A stretch of 64,000 nucleotides of DNA from JAXLQL01 sp046331625 (lineage in GTDB: Bacteria; Acidobacteriota; Terriglobia; Bryobacterales; Bryobacteraceae): contig JAXLQL010000014.1 in assembly GCA_046331625.1 (NCBI GenBank), positions 1-64,000 of the forward strand, read 5' to 3'. Under the pieces are notes generated by a model. The model was given only the letters and a program-made list of their open reading frames with translations. It was not told the origin of the DNA and made no database searches. Below, piece by piece: positions 35,090-43,118 of this stretch (its first letter is position 1; each line of letters opens with the position of its first letter). The position numbers were made by a program, and so were the translations under genes.

Positions 35090-35992
35090 CTATCGCTGCT
35101 TCACGTTGCCGCGGCCATGCACCACCGCCGCATCGATGAGCTTGCCCATCTCGCGCCGAGCCACCTGCGCCCACTGGCTGTCGGGATCGCCCTTGAGGTA
35201 CGAGCGCCAGTGCGCAACGGCCTTCATCATTTCCCCTCGCGACTGGTGGAGCAGGGCCACGTTGTAGTGTGCATCCGAGTACGCCGGGTCGAGCTCGAGC
35301 GCGCGCCGGTAGTGCTCGAGAGCTTTCTCCTTCTCTCCGCGCTCGTCGTAGAGATTGCCCATGTTGAAGTGGCCGAGCGGATAGTCGGGATTGGCTTCGA
35401 GCGCCTTCGTGTAGAACTTGGCTGCCTTGGCGTGATCGCCGCCGGTGAAGTGGATGGTGCCGAGATTCACCCACGCGGCTGCGAGCTTAGGGTCGAGCGA
35501 CGTGGCGATTTCATACGCGTCCACTGCTTCTTCGATCGGCGCGCCGGTCTGCTCGAGTTCCACACCGCGCAGGAACCACGTTTCGGCTTCCTGCACTTTC
35601 TTGGCATCGGTGGGTGGCGGCGGTACCGACATCGTCACGGCCGCCGGAGCTTCTCCCGGATCGTCGAAGTTCAGCAGGAATTGGCCGCGGTCGGCATCGA
35701 GCCGCATCTTTCCCACGTGCGCCTGGATCCGGTTGCCCTCGACGAATACCTTGGCGTCGGAGAGCGGGTTGTCCACGCCGGGCATGCCGCTCACTACCTT
35801 CAGCGCCCGTTCGATCCGTTGCGTGGAGAGCTTCTGCTGCTTGAACTCAGAGAGCTTGCGCAGCACGCGCAACTGCTGGAACCCGTAGGTCTGGGCAGGC
35901 ACGATCAGGCCGCGATCTTCCCAGCTTCGCAACTGCCGCTCGGTAACGCCGAACATGCGAAGGGCCTCCGGCCGCGTGTACTCGAGCTTCAT
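35090..35992 (-). CDS. MerR-type HTH protein with TPR repeats
   Basis: 300 residues. N-terminal MerR helix-turn-helix KLEYTRPEALRMFGVTERQL and RSWEDRGLIVPAQTYGFQQL. After a linker (residues 75-145) come at least four TPRs, for example AWVNLGTIHFTGGDHAKAAK, GHFNMGNLYDERGEKEKALE, and AHYNVALLHQSRGEMMKAVA. The start is ATG 35992, since the MPAVA prefix from 36007 adds nothing conserved. The HTH plus TPR architecture suggests a regulator whose DNA binding depends on a protein partner. Divergent from the micropeptide gene, with 263 bp holding several inverted repeats. Confidence 0.85.
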   Translation of the reverse strand: MKLEYTRPEALRMFGVTERQLRSWEDRGLIVPAQTYGFQQLRVLRKLSEFKQQKLSTQRIERALKVVSGMPGVDNPLSDAKVFVEGNRIQAHVGKMRLDADRGQFLLNFDDPGEAPAAVTMSVPPPPTDAKKVQEAETWFLRGVELEQTGAPIEEAVDAYEIATSLDPKLAAAWVNLGTIHFTGGDHAKAAKFYTKALEANPDYPLGHFNMGNLYDERGEKEKALEHYRRALELDPAYSDAHYNVALLHQSRGEMMKAVAHWRSYLKGDPDSQWAQVARREMGKLIDAAVVHGRGNVKQR

Positions 35993-36108
35993 GGCCACAG
36001 CGGGCACGGGTTGATTGTATCATGCGGTCCTCTGCGGCCGGAATGAGGCGTTCGCCCTGCTTAGCGCGTAGCCGGCCTAGCAAAAATGTTAGGGGTGGAA
36101 CCGGGATG

Positions 36109-36139
36109 CTAGGTCGAGCCTAGGGGAAATCGAATTCCC
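36109..36139. promoter_or_regulatory. Pair of inverted repeats between MerR-TPR and micropeptide genes
   Basis: CTAGG-TCGAG-CCTAG at 36109-36123 and GGGAA-ATCGAA-TTCCC at 36124-36139 are perfect and adjacent. A further hairpin TAAGGC-AAAC-GCCTTA lies just before the micropeptide ribosome-binding site at about 36216-36231. They are in a divergent intergenic region next to a MerR-type gene, so operator sites are plausible, but no known consensus matches. Confidence 0.35.
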
Positions 36140-36255
36140 AGAGAATGGATCCTTTTGTTTTCAGTGGGTTATGGTGCGCCGATCGTTTGGCATAGGGCAT
36201 GCACTTTAGAGTGGCGTAAGGCAAACGCCTTAGAGACTTCGAAAGGAGAAAAGCC

Positions 36256-36306
36256 ATGAAGGTTCGCTCGAATGTGAAGGCTGGCGGCGCCGTTTGGGGC
36301 GGCTGA
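36256..36306 (+). CDS. 16-residue micropeptide
   Basis: Reads MKVRSNVKAGGAVWGG then stop. The ATG is preceded by AGGAGA with 6-nt spacing, the best ribosome-binding site in this part of the window, and a strong intrinsic terminator follows 30 bp after the stop, so a short dedicated transcript is likely. The peptide is basic at the N-terminus and glycine-rich at the C-terminus, with GG pairs that could be a leader-type cleavage site or an exported tail. No neighbouring maturation enzyme is obvious. Could be a bioactive or modified peptide, a leader peptide or a regulatory uORF; I cannot name its family. Confidence 0.55.
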   Translation: MKVRSNVKAGGAVWGG

Positions 36307-36335
36307 TCCAGGCTCTACTCCAGGATTTTTCCTAA

Positions 36336-36390
36336 GACAACCGCGAGCGATTCCGGACGCACCCCGGAAACGGTCGCGGTTGTCGTTTTT
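36336..36390 (+). terminator. Intrinsic terminator after the micropeptide gene
   Basis: Long stem from GACAACCGCGA (36336) to TCGCGGTTGTC (ending 36384), extended inward by TTCCGG/CCGGAA, followed by GTTTTT. The stem is near-perfect over about 18 bp with a small internal mismatch. The T-run orientation serves the plus strand. Confidence 0.85.
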
Positions 36391-36418
36391 CTCTCCAAGA
36401 CTGCCTGCTGGCCGGCCG

Positions 36419-37633
36419 CTACCAGTCGAGCACGCTATCGTCGTCCGGATCGTAGCTCTGCGGGTTCTTCCAGTCATGCCCGATCTTGTCGGCCATGGCG
36501 TTCTCATCGAGCTCGATGCCGAGTCCTGGAGCGGTGGGCAGGTCCACATAGCCCTTGGTCACGGTGAAAGGCTTCTTCAGGTAGCCCTCGCCGAGCGACA
36601 CCTGCTCCTGGATCAGGAAGTTCGGGATCGAAGCCGCGATCTGGAGTCCGGCGGCGAGCGAAATCGGCCCGAGCGGATTATGCGGCGCGATGGTGGCGTA
36701 GTAGGCTTCGGCCATGCCCGCGATCAGGCGCACTTCGGTGATGCCGCCGGCGTGGCAGAGATCCGGCTGCAGGATGGTGGCCGCCTTCTTCTCGAGCACT
36801 TCGCGGAATCCCCACTTGGTGAAGACGCGCTCACCGGTGGCGATGGGCAGGTGCGTTCCGCGGGCGAGCTCGGCCATGATGTCGTGGTTCTGGCAATTGA
36901 TCGGCTCTTCCACGAACATCGGCGTGTAGGGTTCCAGTCCCTTGATGAGCAGCTTGGCCGTGGCGGGACTGATGGCTCCGTGGAAATCGATGCCGATATC
37001 CATGTCGTCGCCGACGGTCTTGCGGAGTTCTGCGAACCGCTCCACTGCGTAGGCGACATCTTTCGGCGTGTCGATGTATCGCGACACGCCTTTGCGCTTT
37101 GCGGGACCCGTCTTGAACGCGGTGAACCCTTTCTCGATGTCGCGCCGCATGGCGTCGGGACTTCCCGCGTGCGAGTAGACCCGGATGCGCTTTCGTGTGG
37201 GGCCACCCAGCAGTTCATGCACCGGCACGCCGAGCGCCTTGCCTTTGATGTCCCAGAGCGCTTGATCGATGCCGGAAAGGACGCTGGTAAGGATCGGTCC
37301 GCCGCGGTAGAACGCATGGCGGTAGATGGCTTGCCAGTGATGGGCTACCGGGCGCGGATCCTTGCCGATGAGGTAGGGCTCGAGCTCCTTGACGGCGGTG
37401 GCGCAGGTGAGCGCGCGGCCCTCGGTAATGGGCTCGCCAAGGCCAGTGATCCCGGCGTCAGTGTGGATCTTCAGGAACAGCCAGCGCGGCTTGACGAGGA
37501 AGGTTTCCACCTTCGTGATCTTCAGCGGATCGCGCGGTTTGATGGGCGCGTTCTGCGCTTGCGCGGCGGCCATCATGCCGAGGCCCGCCGCAGCGCCGGC
37601 GGCGGTTCGGCGGGTGATGTTGTGTTCGCTCAT
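36419..37633 (-). CDS. Enolase-superfamily dehydratase (galactonate dehydratase-like)
   Basis: 404 residues. Tat-type leader with ITRRTAAGAAAGLGMMAAA. Mandelate racemase/muconate-lactonizing fold: KITKVETFLVKPRWLFLKI, GLGEPITEGRALTCATAVKE, GKALGVPVHELLGGPTRKRI, and GIDFHGAISPATA (first metal Asp), VEEPINCQNHDI (Glu), ATGERVFTKWGFREVL (Glu) and HAGGITEVRLIAGMAE. The order DFH...VEEP...TGER is that of DgoD-type galactonate dehydratases, including the His in DFHG. Exported members of this group are typical of acidobacteria and planctomycetes. Start chosen as ATG 37633, with GGGAG 5 nt upstream. Two palindromes upstream (37638-37672) suggest dedicated control. Confidence 0.87.
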   Translation of the reverse strand: MSEHNITRRTAAGAAAGLGMMAAAQAQNAPIKPRDPLKITKVETFLVKPRWLFLKIHTDAGITGLGEPITEGRALTCATAVKELEPYLIGKDPRPVAHHWQAIYRHAFYRGGPILTSVLSGIDQALWDIKGKALGVPVHELLGGPTRKRIRVYSHAGSPDAMRRDIEKGFTAFKTGPAKRKGVSRYIDTPKDVAYAVERFAELRKTVGDDMDIGIDFHGAISPATAKLLIKGLEPYTPMFVEEPINCQNHDIMAELARGTHLPIATGERVFTKWGFREVLEKKAATILQPDLCHAGGITEVRLIAGMAEAYYATIAPHNPLGPISLAAGLQIAASIPNFLIQEQVSLGEGYLKKPFTVTKGYVDLPTAPGLGIELDENAMADKIGHDWKNPQSYDPDDDSVLDW

Positions 37634-37637
37634 GAGA

Positions 37638-37672
37638 CTCCCTGGGAGGCTCATTCCAAGTCTCCCTGGGAG
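37638..37672. promoter_or_regulatory. Twin palindromic operators CTCCCTGGGAG
   Basis: The 11-bp palindrome CTCCC-T-GGGAG occurs at 37638-37648 and again at 37662-37672, centre-to-centre 24 bp, directly upstream of the dehydratase ATG; the first also overlaps its ribosome-binding site. Two identical symmetric sites at near-integral helical spacing suggest a cooperative repressor, for example a GntR- or LacI-type sugar-acid regulator. No such regulator gene is adjacent. Confidence 0.6.
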
Positions 37673-37710
37673 TCAAGGATATCACTCTGCTCCTGGCGCG
37701 ATGGCCGCAA

Positions 37711-38943
37711 TTAGCTGCGCGCGATCGCCTGTTCGAGCGAAGCCAACAGGTGCTCGCGGTCGATCGGCTTGGTAAGGAAGCCCTGCATGCCCGCGCGTTG
37801 ACAGGCCAACCGCTGCTCGTCAGAGTAGTTGGCCGTGAAGGCGAAGATCGGGATCTTGTGCTTGCCGGGAAGCTGGCGAATGCGGCGGGCGGCGGACAAG
37901 CCATCCATGCCGGGCATCTGCAGATCCATGAGAATGGCGTCAAAGTGGCCACGCCCGGCCGCGCGGACTCCTGCCTCACCATCGTCGGCGAACATCACTT
38001 CGTAATCCGCTTTTTCGAGCAGGTGCCCCACCACCTGTTGCGCGATCCGGTTGTCGTCCACCACCAGAACGCGAGCTTGCCGCGTGGGTCGCGGAACGGC
38101 CATGTCCGTTTCGGCGATGGCAGGCCCGACGCCGAGCGGGATCCGTGCGCTGAAAATGCTGCCCCGGCCCACTTCGCTCGATACGGAGAGGTCGCCGCCC
38201 ATCGCGTCCACGATTTTCTGAGCTAGGGAGAGCCCGATGCCGAGTCCGGTATACCGCCGCGCGAGGCCGCTATCGAGTTGGCGGAACGACTCGAAGATGA
38301 GGTTCAGCTTGTGCGGGGCGATGCCGATGCCCGTATCTTGCACTTCGAAGACGAACCACTCGCGTCCGGGGCCGGAGTCGTAGTGCCGATCCACCGGACC
38401 CGGGCGGCGAACCCGGAAGTCGATATGTCCGCGCGAGGTGAATTTCACCGCGTTCGAAAGCAGATTCGAAAGCAACTGATGAAGACGTTTCTCATCGCCG
38501 AACACTGTTTCGGGAAGGTCCTGGTCCCATTCCGGCATCACGGCCAGCCCTTTGAGCTTCGCCTGGAGCCGGGTCTGCGACGCCAGATCTTGGAGCACGC
38601 GGGCGATGGCGAATTCGGATTCCTCGAGGCGGAAGTTGCCCGCGGACCACGCCGAGTACTCGAGAACGCTGTTCAGCGTGCCCAGAAGCTGGCCGGCGCA
38701 CTCGCGCAGCGTGTCGACATAGTCGCGCTGCTCCGTGTCGAGGTTCGTTTCCGCCAACAGATCCGCCATCCCGAGCACGCCGCTGAGCGGTGTTCGCAAC
38801 TCGTGGTTGAGACTGGCTAGGAACTGGCCCTTGAGTTGGTCGAAGTCATCAGCGCTGTCCTGGCCTGCGGCTTCCACGCCGGCCATGGGCAGGGCTTCTT
38901 GGTCGGGCGGCAGAGTTCCGCCTGGCTGGACGTCCGTTACCAT
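37711..38943 (-). CDS. Soluble hybrid histidine kinase with receiver domain
   Basis: 410 residues. HisKA phosphoacceptor FLASLNHELRTPLSGVLGMAD (His in NHELRTP) near residue 47. HATPase: LHQLLSNLLSNAVKFT (N box), FEVQDTGIGIAPHKLN (G1), RRYTGLGIGLSLAQKIVDAM (G2). A receiver domain follows with ARVLVVDDNRIAQQVVGH, phospho-acceptor AILMDLQMPGMDG near residue 338 and the Lys in GFLTKPIDREHL. No sensor or membrane segment is present, only a 40-residue N-terminal linker, so the input is unknown and may come from a partner protein. Last gene on its strand before the dehydratase, unrelated in function. Confidence 0.92.
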   Translation of the reverse strand: MVTDVQPGGTLPPDQEALPMAGVEAAGQDSADDFDQLKGQFLASLNHELRTPLSGVLGMADLLAETNLDTEQRDYVDTLRECAGQLLGTLNSVLEYSAWSAGNFRLEESEFAIARVLQDLASQTRLQAKLKGLAVMPEWDQDLPETVFGDEKRLHQLLSNLLSNAVKFTSRGHIDFRVRRPGPVDRHYDSGPGREWFVFEVQDTGIGIAPHKLNLIFESFRQLDSGLARRYTGLGIGLSLAQKIVDAMGGDLSVSSEVGRGSIFSARIPLGVGPAIAETDMAVPRPTRQARVLVVDDNRIAQQVVGHLLEKADYEVMFADDGEAGVRAAGRGHFDAILMDLQMPGMDGLSAARRIRQLPGKHKIPIFAFTANYSDEQRLACQRAGMQGFLTKPIDREHLLASLEQAIARS

Positions 38944-38980
38944 CCGTCTCCATCCCTATCGGCCGGATGGGAACCAAAGT

Positions 38981-40342
38981 TTAAGGCTTTTCCTTCTCCG
39001 ATCGATCAGGGATCGGCCAATCGGGCGAATCGGTTCGAGCCTTCGCCAGGACCCGTTCCATCCTGGCGACCTCGCCCGGGTGTAGCGGAGCCAAATCCGA
39101 CTTCTCTCCCGGATCCGTCTTCAGGTCATACAGTTGCAGCGGCTGCCCCGGACCGAGCCGAATGCCCTTCCAATCGCCCGCGCGAACGGCTTGATGGAAC
39201 CCGCGCTCGTGGAACTCCCAATAGAAGTAGTCGTGCTGCCGCTGCGGCTTCCCGAACAGGGTCGGCGCGAACGAGATGCCGTCGATCCCCGCAGGCGCCG
39301 GCACACCCGAAAGCTCGCACGCAGTCGGGAGGAAATCCCAGAAGGCGATGGGCTGATCGGTTACCGCGCCTGCCCGGATCGATCCCGGCCAGCGCGCCAG
39401 GAACGGCACGCGAATGCCGCCTTCATAAAGGTCGCGCTTGATGCCCCGCAGCGGACCGTTGTCATCGAAGAAATCCGGATTATGGCCGCCTTCGCGATGC
39501 GGGCCATTGTCTGAGCTGAACACGACGAGCGTGTTTTGTTCTTGCCCCGTCTCGCGCAGCTTGGCCATGAGTTGGCCCACGTGGCGATCCATGCGCGTCA
39601 CCATGGCGGCGAAGTTCTTGTCCGGAGCGGGCCAGTCGCGATCCTGATACGGTTCGGTGTCGGGCACTTCCATGCCGTTGCCCGTGTCGCGACCCATTTC
39701 GTTGTTGGCGTGTGGAATGGTGTAGCTGACCTTCAGGAAAAACGGCCGCGGATCTTTGCGGGCCAGGAACGCGAGCGCGCGATCAGTGAACAGATCGTGC
39801 GCGTAGTCTTTCTTCTGGGTCCCTTGATTGCCCTTCATCATGTAGACGGTCTCTTGGTCGAGCAAATACTCGGGATAGTAGTTGTGGGCGTGATTCTGGT
39901 TGAAGAATCCGAACCATTCGTCAAAGCCCTTGCGTGTGGGGTATCCCGTGGAGCCGATATTTCCCAAGGACCATTTGCCGACGAGTCCGGTGCGGTAGCC
40001 GGCCTTCTTGAGCAGCTCCGTGACGGTGATGTCTTGCGGGCGCAAGGGCAGGTCAGGGAACTTGTTGCCGCGTGTGCGGCCGTGCCCGGTGTGGAAGCCG
40101 GTCATCAACGCGCATCGCGAGGGAGCGCACACGGTGGATCCGGCGTAGGCTTGCGTGAACCGCAGACCTTCGCTCGCCAGCCGGTCAATGTTCGGCGTCT
40201 GGATCTGCTTCTGGCCGTAGCATCCCAAGTTGCCGTAGCCGAGATCGTCGGCCAGGATGAAGAGGATGTTCGGCTTGCGCGCCGGTGTTTGCGCGGCCGC
40301 CGCCGCGGCGGAAGCCAGAAAATCACGCCTCGTGATGGGCAT
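38981..40342 (-). CDS. Arylsulfatase A-like sulfatase
   Basis: 453 residues with Tat leader MPITRRDFLASAAAAAAQTP. Core motifs: NILFILADDLGYGNLGCYGQ (DD metal site), TPNIDRLASEGLRFTQAYAG, STVCAPSRCALMTGFHTGHG (C-x-P-S-R formylglycine motif), VGKWSLGNIGSTGYPTRKGF and VVFSSDNGPHREGG. The last third (GGIRVPFLARWPGSIRAG) is the usual choline/aryl-sulfatase type C-terminal domain. Divergent from the SSS symporter with 24 bp between the starts, so the two probably share a control region and may be used together, the symporter importing the desulfated product. Confidence 0.94.
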   Translation of the reverse strand: MPITRRDFLASAAAAAAQTPARKPNILFILADDLGYGNLGCYGQKQIQTPNIDRLASEGLRFTQAYAGSTVCAPSRCALMTGFHTGHGRTRGNKFPDLPLRPQDITVTELLKKAGYRTGLVGKWSLGNIGSTGYPTRKGFDEWFGFFNQNHAHNYYPEYLLDQETVYMMKGNQGTQKKDYAHDLFTDRALAFLARKDPRPFFLKVSYTIPHANNEMGRDTGNGMEVPDTEPYQDRDWPAPDKNFAAMVTRMDRHVGQLMAKLRETGQEQNTLVVFSSDNGPHREGGHNPDFFDDNGPLRGIKRDLYEGGIRVPFLARWPGSIRAGAVTDQPIAFWDFLPTACELSGVPAPAGIDGISFAPTLFGKPQRQHDYFYWEFHERGFHQAVRAGDWKGIRLGPGQPLQLYDLKTDPGEKSDLAPLHPGEVARMERVLAKARTDSPDWPIPDRSEKEKP

Positions 40343-40366
40343 GGTGTATAGTCTACAAAACAGTCC

Positions 40367-41929
40367 ATGCTAGACAACGCGATCATCGTCTTCTACTTCC
40401 TGGTCACCTTCGCCGTCGGTTTCTACCATTCGCGTAAGGAACGAACTTCGCGGGAGTACTTCCTGGCCGGGCAGCACGTGGGATGGTTCGCGATCGGCGC
40501 TTCGCTGTTTGCCACCAACATTTCGAGCGAGCACTTTATCGGGCTGGCCGGATCGGGCGCATCCACGGGCTTCGCGGTGGGATGCTATGAATGGTCGGCG
40601 AGCATTTGCCTGTTCCTGCTCGGGTGGTTGTTCGTACCGCATTACCTGAAGAGCGGCGTGTTCACGATGCCCGAGTTCCTGGAGCGGCGCTTCTCGCCGG
40701 CCTGCCGAACGTACCTCACCTGGGTGTCGCTGTTCGCGTACGTGTTCACCAAGATCTCGGTGTCGCTCTACGCGGGCGGCATCCTGATTCGCGAAGTGTT
40801 CGGGTGGGATTACTTCACCACCGCGATTCTGTTGGTGATCGCAACGGGCATCTACACTGTGGCCGGAGGACTGGCGGCGGTGATCTACACGGACCTGGTG
40901 CAAGCCTTCATTCTCATCGCTGGAGCGGTGGTGTTGACGTGGCTCGGGCTTGACGCCGCCGGCGGCTTTGCTGCGATGCGCGCGAAGCTACCGCCGGACT
41001 TCTTCCACATGATCAAGCCCGCCAGTGACGCGGCGTATCCGTGGACCGGCACCATCTTCGGGACCATCATCCTGGGCACGTGGTACTGGTGTACGGATCA
41101 GGTGATCGTGCAGAAGGCGCTGGCTGCTCCGAATGTGGAGCAGGCGCGGCGCGGCACGTTCTTCTGCGCTGCGCTGAAGATTCTGCCGGTGTTCATTCTG
41201 GTGTTGCCTGGGCTGATCGCGCGGGCGCTTTGGCCGAATGAAGTGACGGGCGACAATGCCTATCCGCTGATCGTGCTGCGGCTGATGCCGCCGGGGCTCA
41301 AGGGTCTCATGGTGGCGGCGTTGCTGGCGGCGTTGATGTCGTCACTGAGTTCGGTGTTCAATTCGTGCTCCACGCTGATCACGATGGATGTGTATAAGAA
41401 GGCGCGGCCGGATGCGAGCGAATCGCGGCTGGTGATGGTGGGGCGATTGACTACGGTTGCGGTGGTGGCGGTGTCGATCGCGTGGATCCCGTTCATCCGG
41501 AATTTGAGTAACGAAGTGTTCCAGTATTTGCAGAGCGTGCAAGCGTACGTGGGCGCTCCGATCACGGCGACGTTCCTGGTGGGGATTTTGTGGAAGGGCG
41601 CGACGCCCACGGCCGCGATCACCACGCTCGTCTTCGGCGGTTTGGTGGGCGCCACGCGGTTCCTGCTCGACATTCTGCACAACGCTTTCAAGTGGGATCT
41701 CGGCGCGCTCAACGGCGTGGTGGAGTTCAGCTTCTTGAACTTCAGCGTGATCGTGTTCGCGATCTGCGTGGGGCTGATGCTGGTGGTTAGCCGCGTGAGC
41801 GCTCCAGCGCGGCAGTCGCTCGAGGGGTTGACGATCGGAGGGAGTCCGGTGCCGCGGTCGATGGGGGATGTGGTGTACACGTGCGTGGTGGTGGGTGCGA
41901 TTGTGGCGCTGTGGTCCTATTTCAGTTAG
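40367..41929 (+). CDS. Sodium:solute symporter (SSS/SLC5 family)
   Basis: 520 residues with about 13 membrane segments. The SSS N-terminus is clear: NAIIVFYFLVTFAVGFYHSR, then EYFLAGQHVGWFAIGASLFA and NISSEHFIGLAGSGASTGFA, followed by LKSGVFTMPEFLERRFSPAC, which carries the sodium-site region. DGVYAGG-like residues near 140 and ALMSSLSSVFNSCSTLITMD around 335 are the second sodium site (Ser-Ser). Typical substrates are sugars, sialic acid, inositol, proline or vitamins; the SLC5 sugar branch fits best by overall wording. Divergent from a sulfatase gene. Confidence 0.9.
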   Translation: MLDNAIIVFYFLVTFAVGFYHSRKERTSREYFLAGQHVGWFAIGASLFATNISSEHFIGLAGSGASTGFAVGCYEWSASICLFLLGWLFVPHYLKSGVFTMPEFLERRFSPACRTYLTWVSLFAYVFTKISVSLYAGGILIREVFGWDYFTTAILLVIATGIYTVAGGLAAVIYTDLVQAFILIAGAVVLTWLGLDAAGGFAAMRAKLPPDFFHMIKPASDAAYPWTGTIFGTIILGTWYWCTDQVIVQKALAAPNVEQARRGTFFCAALKILPVFILVLPGLIARALWPNEVTGDNAYPLIVLRLMPPGLKGLMVAALLAALMSSLSSVFNSCSTLITMDVYKKARPDASESRLVMVGRLTTVAVVAVSIAWIPFIRNLSNEVFQYLQSVQAYVGAPITATFLVGILWKGATPTAAITTLVFGGLVGATRFLLDILHNAFKWDLGALNGVVEFSFLNFSVIVFAICVGLMLVVSRVSAPARQSLEGLTIGGSPVPRSMGDVVYTCVVVGAIVALWSYFS

Positions 41930-41937
41930 AGCAGATG

Positions 41938-41981
41938 TGTAGGGCGGGCTTTAGCCAGCGCGGGACTTCAGTCCCGCTGCC
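41938..41981. repeat. Double-hairpin intergenic repeat, copy 6 (inverted)
   Basis: TGTAGGGCGGGCTTTAGCCA then GCGCGGGACTTCAGTCCCGC and TGCC. Opposite orientation to copies 1-4; second hairpin GGCTTTAGCC is shortened. It marks the left border of the accessory region. Confidence 0.85.
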
Positions 41982-42063
41982 CGGGATCGGCGAGAGGACG
42001 CCGAGTCGGTGACGGCCCATGGCGAGCGCCACAGGGCATGGCTTGTATATACATTCTGCTACC

Positions 42064-42144
42064 GTGGCATTAGTGCTGTCATCAGTTCACGTCACGGCTC
42101 GTGACATGAAAGATCGTGAGCGGCGTATGTTCCGCCGCAAGTGA
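42064..42144 (+). pseudogene. BrnT-type toxin, C-terminal remnant
   Basis: A 26-codon fragment ends VTARDMKDRERRMFRRK directly before the CopG antitoxin gene, with a 6-bp gap. The (T/S)ARDM...R-R-x-(Y/F) ending is the C-terminal signature of BrnT toxins, which are normally about 95 residues. No upstream part of the toxin is present, so it is a decayed gene. Its antitoxin survives. Confidence 0.65.
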
Positions 42145-42150
42145 GGCTCT

Positions 42151-42471
42151 ATGAAGAAGAAGTTGCCATTGGCTAAAGCTCCGCTCCCAAAATTTGCCTC
42201 TGACGAGGCCGCGGCCGAGTACTTTGACTCGCACTCAGTGGCCGGCGTATGGGATCAATTGCCCGTCGCCAAGCCCGCCAAACTTTCGAAGATTTTGACG
42301 AGGTCCATCCAGGACCGGCACTCGACTCGCAAGACGCCCATCTCGATCCGATTGGGCCCCGAGCAAATCGTTGCGGCAAAAAAGATCGCCTCAGCTAAGT
42401 CGGTCGGCTATCAGACGCAACTTCGAATGTGGATTGCCGAGGGGATTCGCCGGGAAGGGAAAGTTAGCTGA
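42151..42471 (+). CDS. CopG/BrnA-type antitoxin
   Basis: 106 residues. The C-terminal half has the ribbon-helix-helix pattern RKTPISIRLGPEQIVAAKKI followed by GYQTQLRMWIAEGIRRE, where the final helix with MWIAEG is typical of the BrnA/CopG antitoxin family (PF12441). The N-terminal half, with DEAAAEYFDSHSVAGVWDQL, is the toxin-neutralising part. It is preceded by the remnant of its toxin, so it may still regulate its own promoter without a toxin to neutralise. Confidence 0.78.
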   Translation: MKKKLPLAKAPLPKFASDEAAAEYFDSHSVAGVWDQLPVAKPAKLSKILTRSIQDRHSTRKTPISIRLGPEQIVAAKKIASAKSVGYQTQLRMWIAEGIRREGKVS

Positions 42472-42494
42472 TGAACCGCGGATCTTGACGCGAT

Positions 42495-42740
42495 CTACGA
42501 ATCCCGGCTGTAAATGGTCTCCCTGCTGACCGCCTCATCGGAGAGAAGGGGTGCATCCGGCGCGTCATCGGCAAGTGCATCGAGCTCCGCCAGGACTTGG
42601 TCGGCGGAAACAGCAGAGACAGATGGGACGGCCTGCTCCAGGACAGATTGAATGTAGCGGTCGATGGGGAGTCCCATCGCGCCGGCCTGGGCGCGAAGCC
42701 CTGCCTCAATCTCGGGAGGGAAGTGAAGCGTAACGGTCAT
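42495..42740 (-). CDS. Ribbon-helix-helix antitoxin-like protein
   Basis: 81 residues. MTVTLHFPPEIEAGLRAQA and MGLPIDRYIQSVLEQAV form a CopG/Arc-type strand and helix pair. The acidic tail (LAELDALADDAPDAPLL) is typical of an antitoxin. The frame is open upstream to 43112 but overlaps MazEF there, so the ATG at 42740 with GAGGTTGC in front is chosen. No toxin gene accompanies it. It may be an orphan antitoxin or a small repressor. Confidence 0.65.
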   Translation of the reverse strand: MTVTLHFPPEIEAGLRAQAGAMGLPIDRYIQSVLEQAVPSVSAVSADQVLAELDALADDAPDAPLLSDEAVSRETIYSRDS

Positions 42741-42872
42741 TGCAACCTCTATTCTAGATTCCAATGTAGCGAAGCTTCGCCGAAACAGCCGTCTGTGCGC
42801 TCTCCCATGACTCGCTACTCCAGTTCCGCCGGTTGAGATCAGCGCGAAACAAAGTATAGTCATTGTAGATAC

Positions 42873-43118
42873 ATGCGAACATCCGCTCGAGTTGCTCGTT
42901 GGGGAAACAGCCTCGGCCTGCGTCTGCCAAAGGCCGTCACGTCGCAAGCCCGGATCGGCGAGGGGGACACGGTAGAGGTGTCGGTCAAGGACGGTGCGAT
43001 CATCGTGCGGCCGGCGCAGGCCACCTATTCGCTCCACGAACTCGTGAGCAAGATCACGCCGCGTAACCGGGATCGCGAGACCGAATGGGGGAAACCTGAG
43101 GGAAGCGAACAATGGTAG
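42873..43118 (+). CDS. mazE: MazE-type antitoxin
   Basis: 81 residues. AbrB/SpoVT swapped-hairpin fold: ARVARWGNSLGLRLPKAVTS, then IGEGDTVEVSVKDGAIIVRP. The C-terminal tail YSLHELVSKITPRNRD wraps the toxin. It overlaps the MazF gene by 7 bp, the usual coupled arrangement, and would act as its own repressor through a palindromic operator that I cannot locate confidently (AT-rich stretch around 42845-42868). Confidence 0.92.
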   Translation: MRTSARVARWGNSLGLRLPKAVTSQARIGEGDTVEVSVKDGAIIVRPAQATYSLHELVSKITPRNRDRETEWGKPEGSEQW

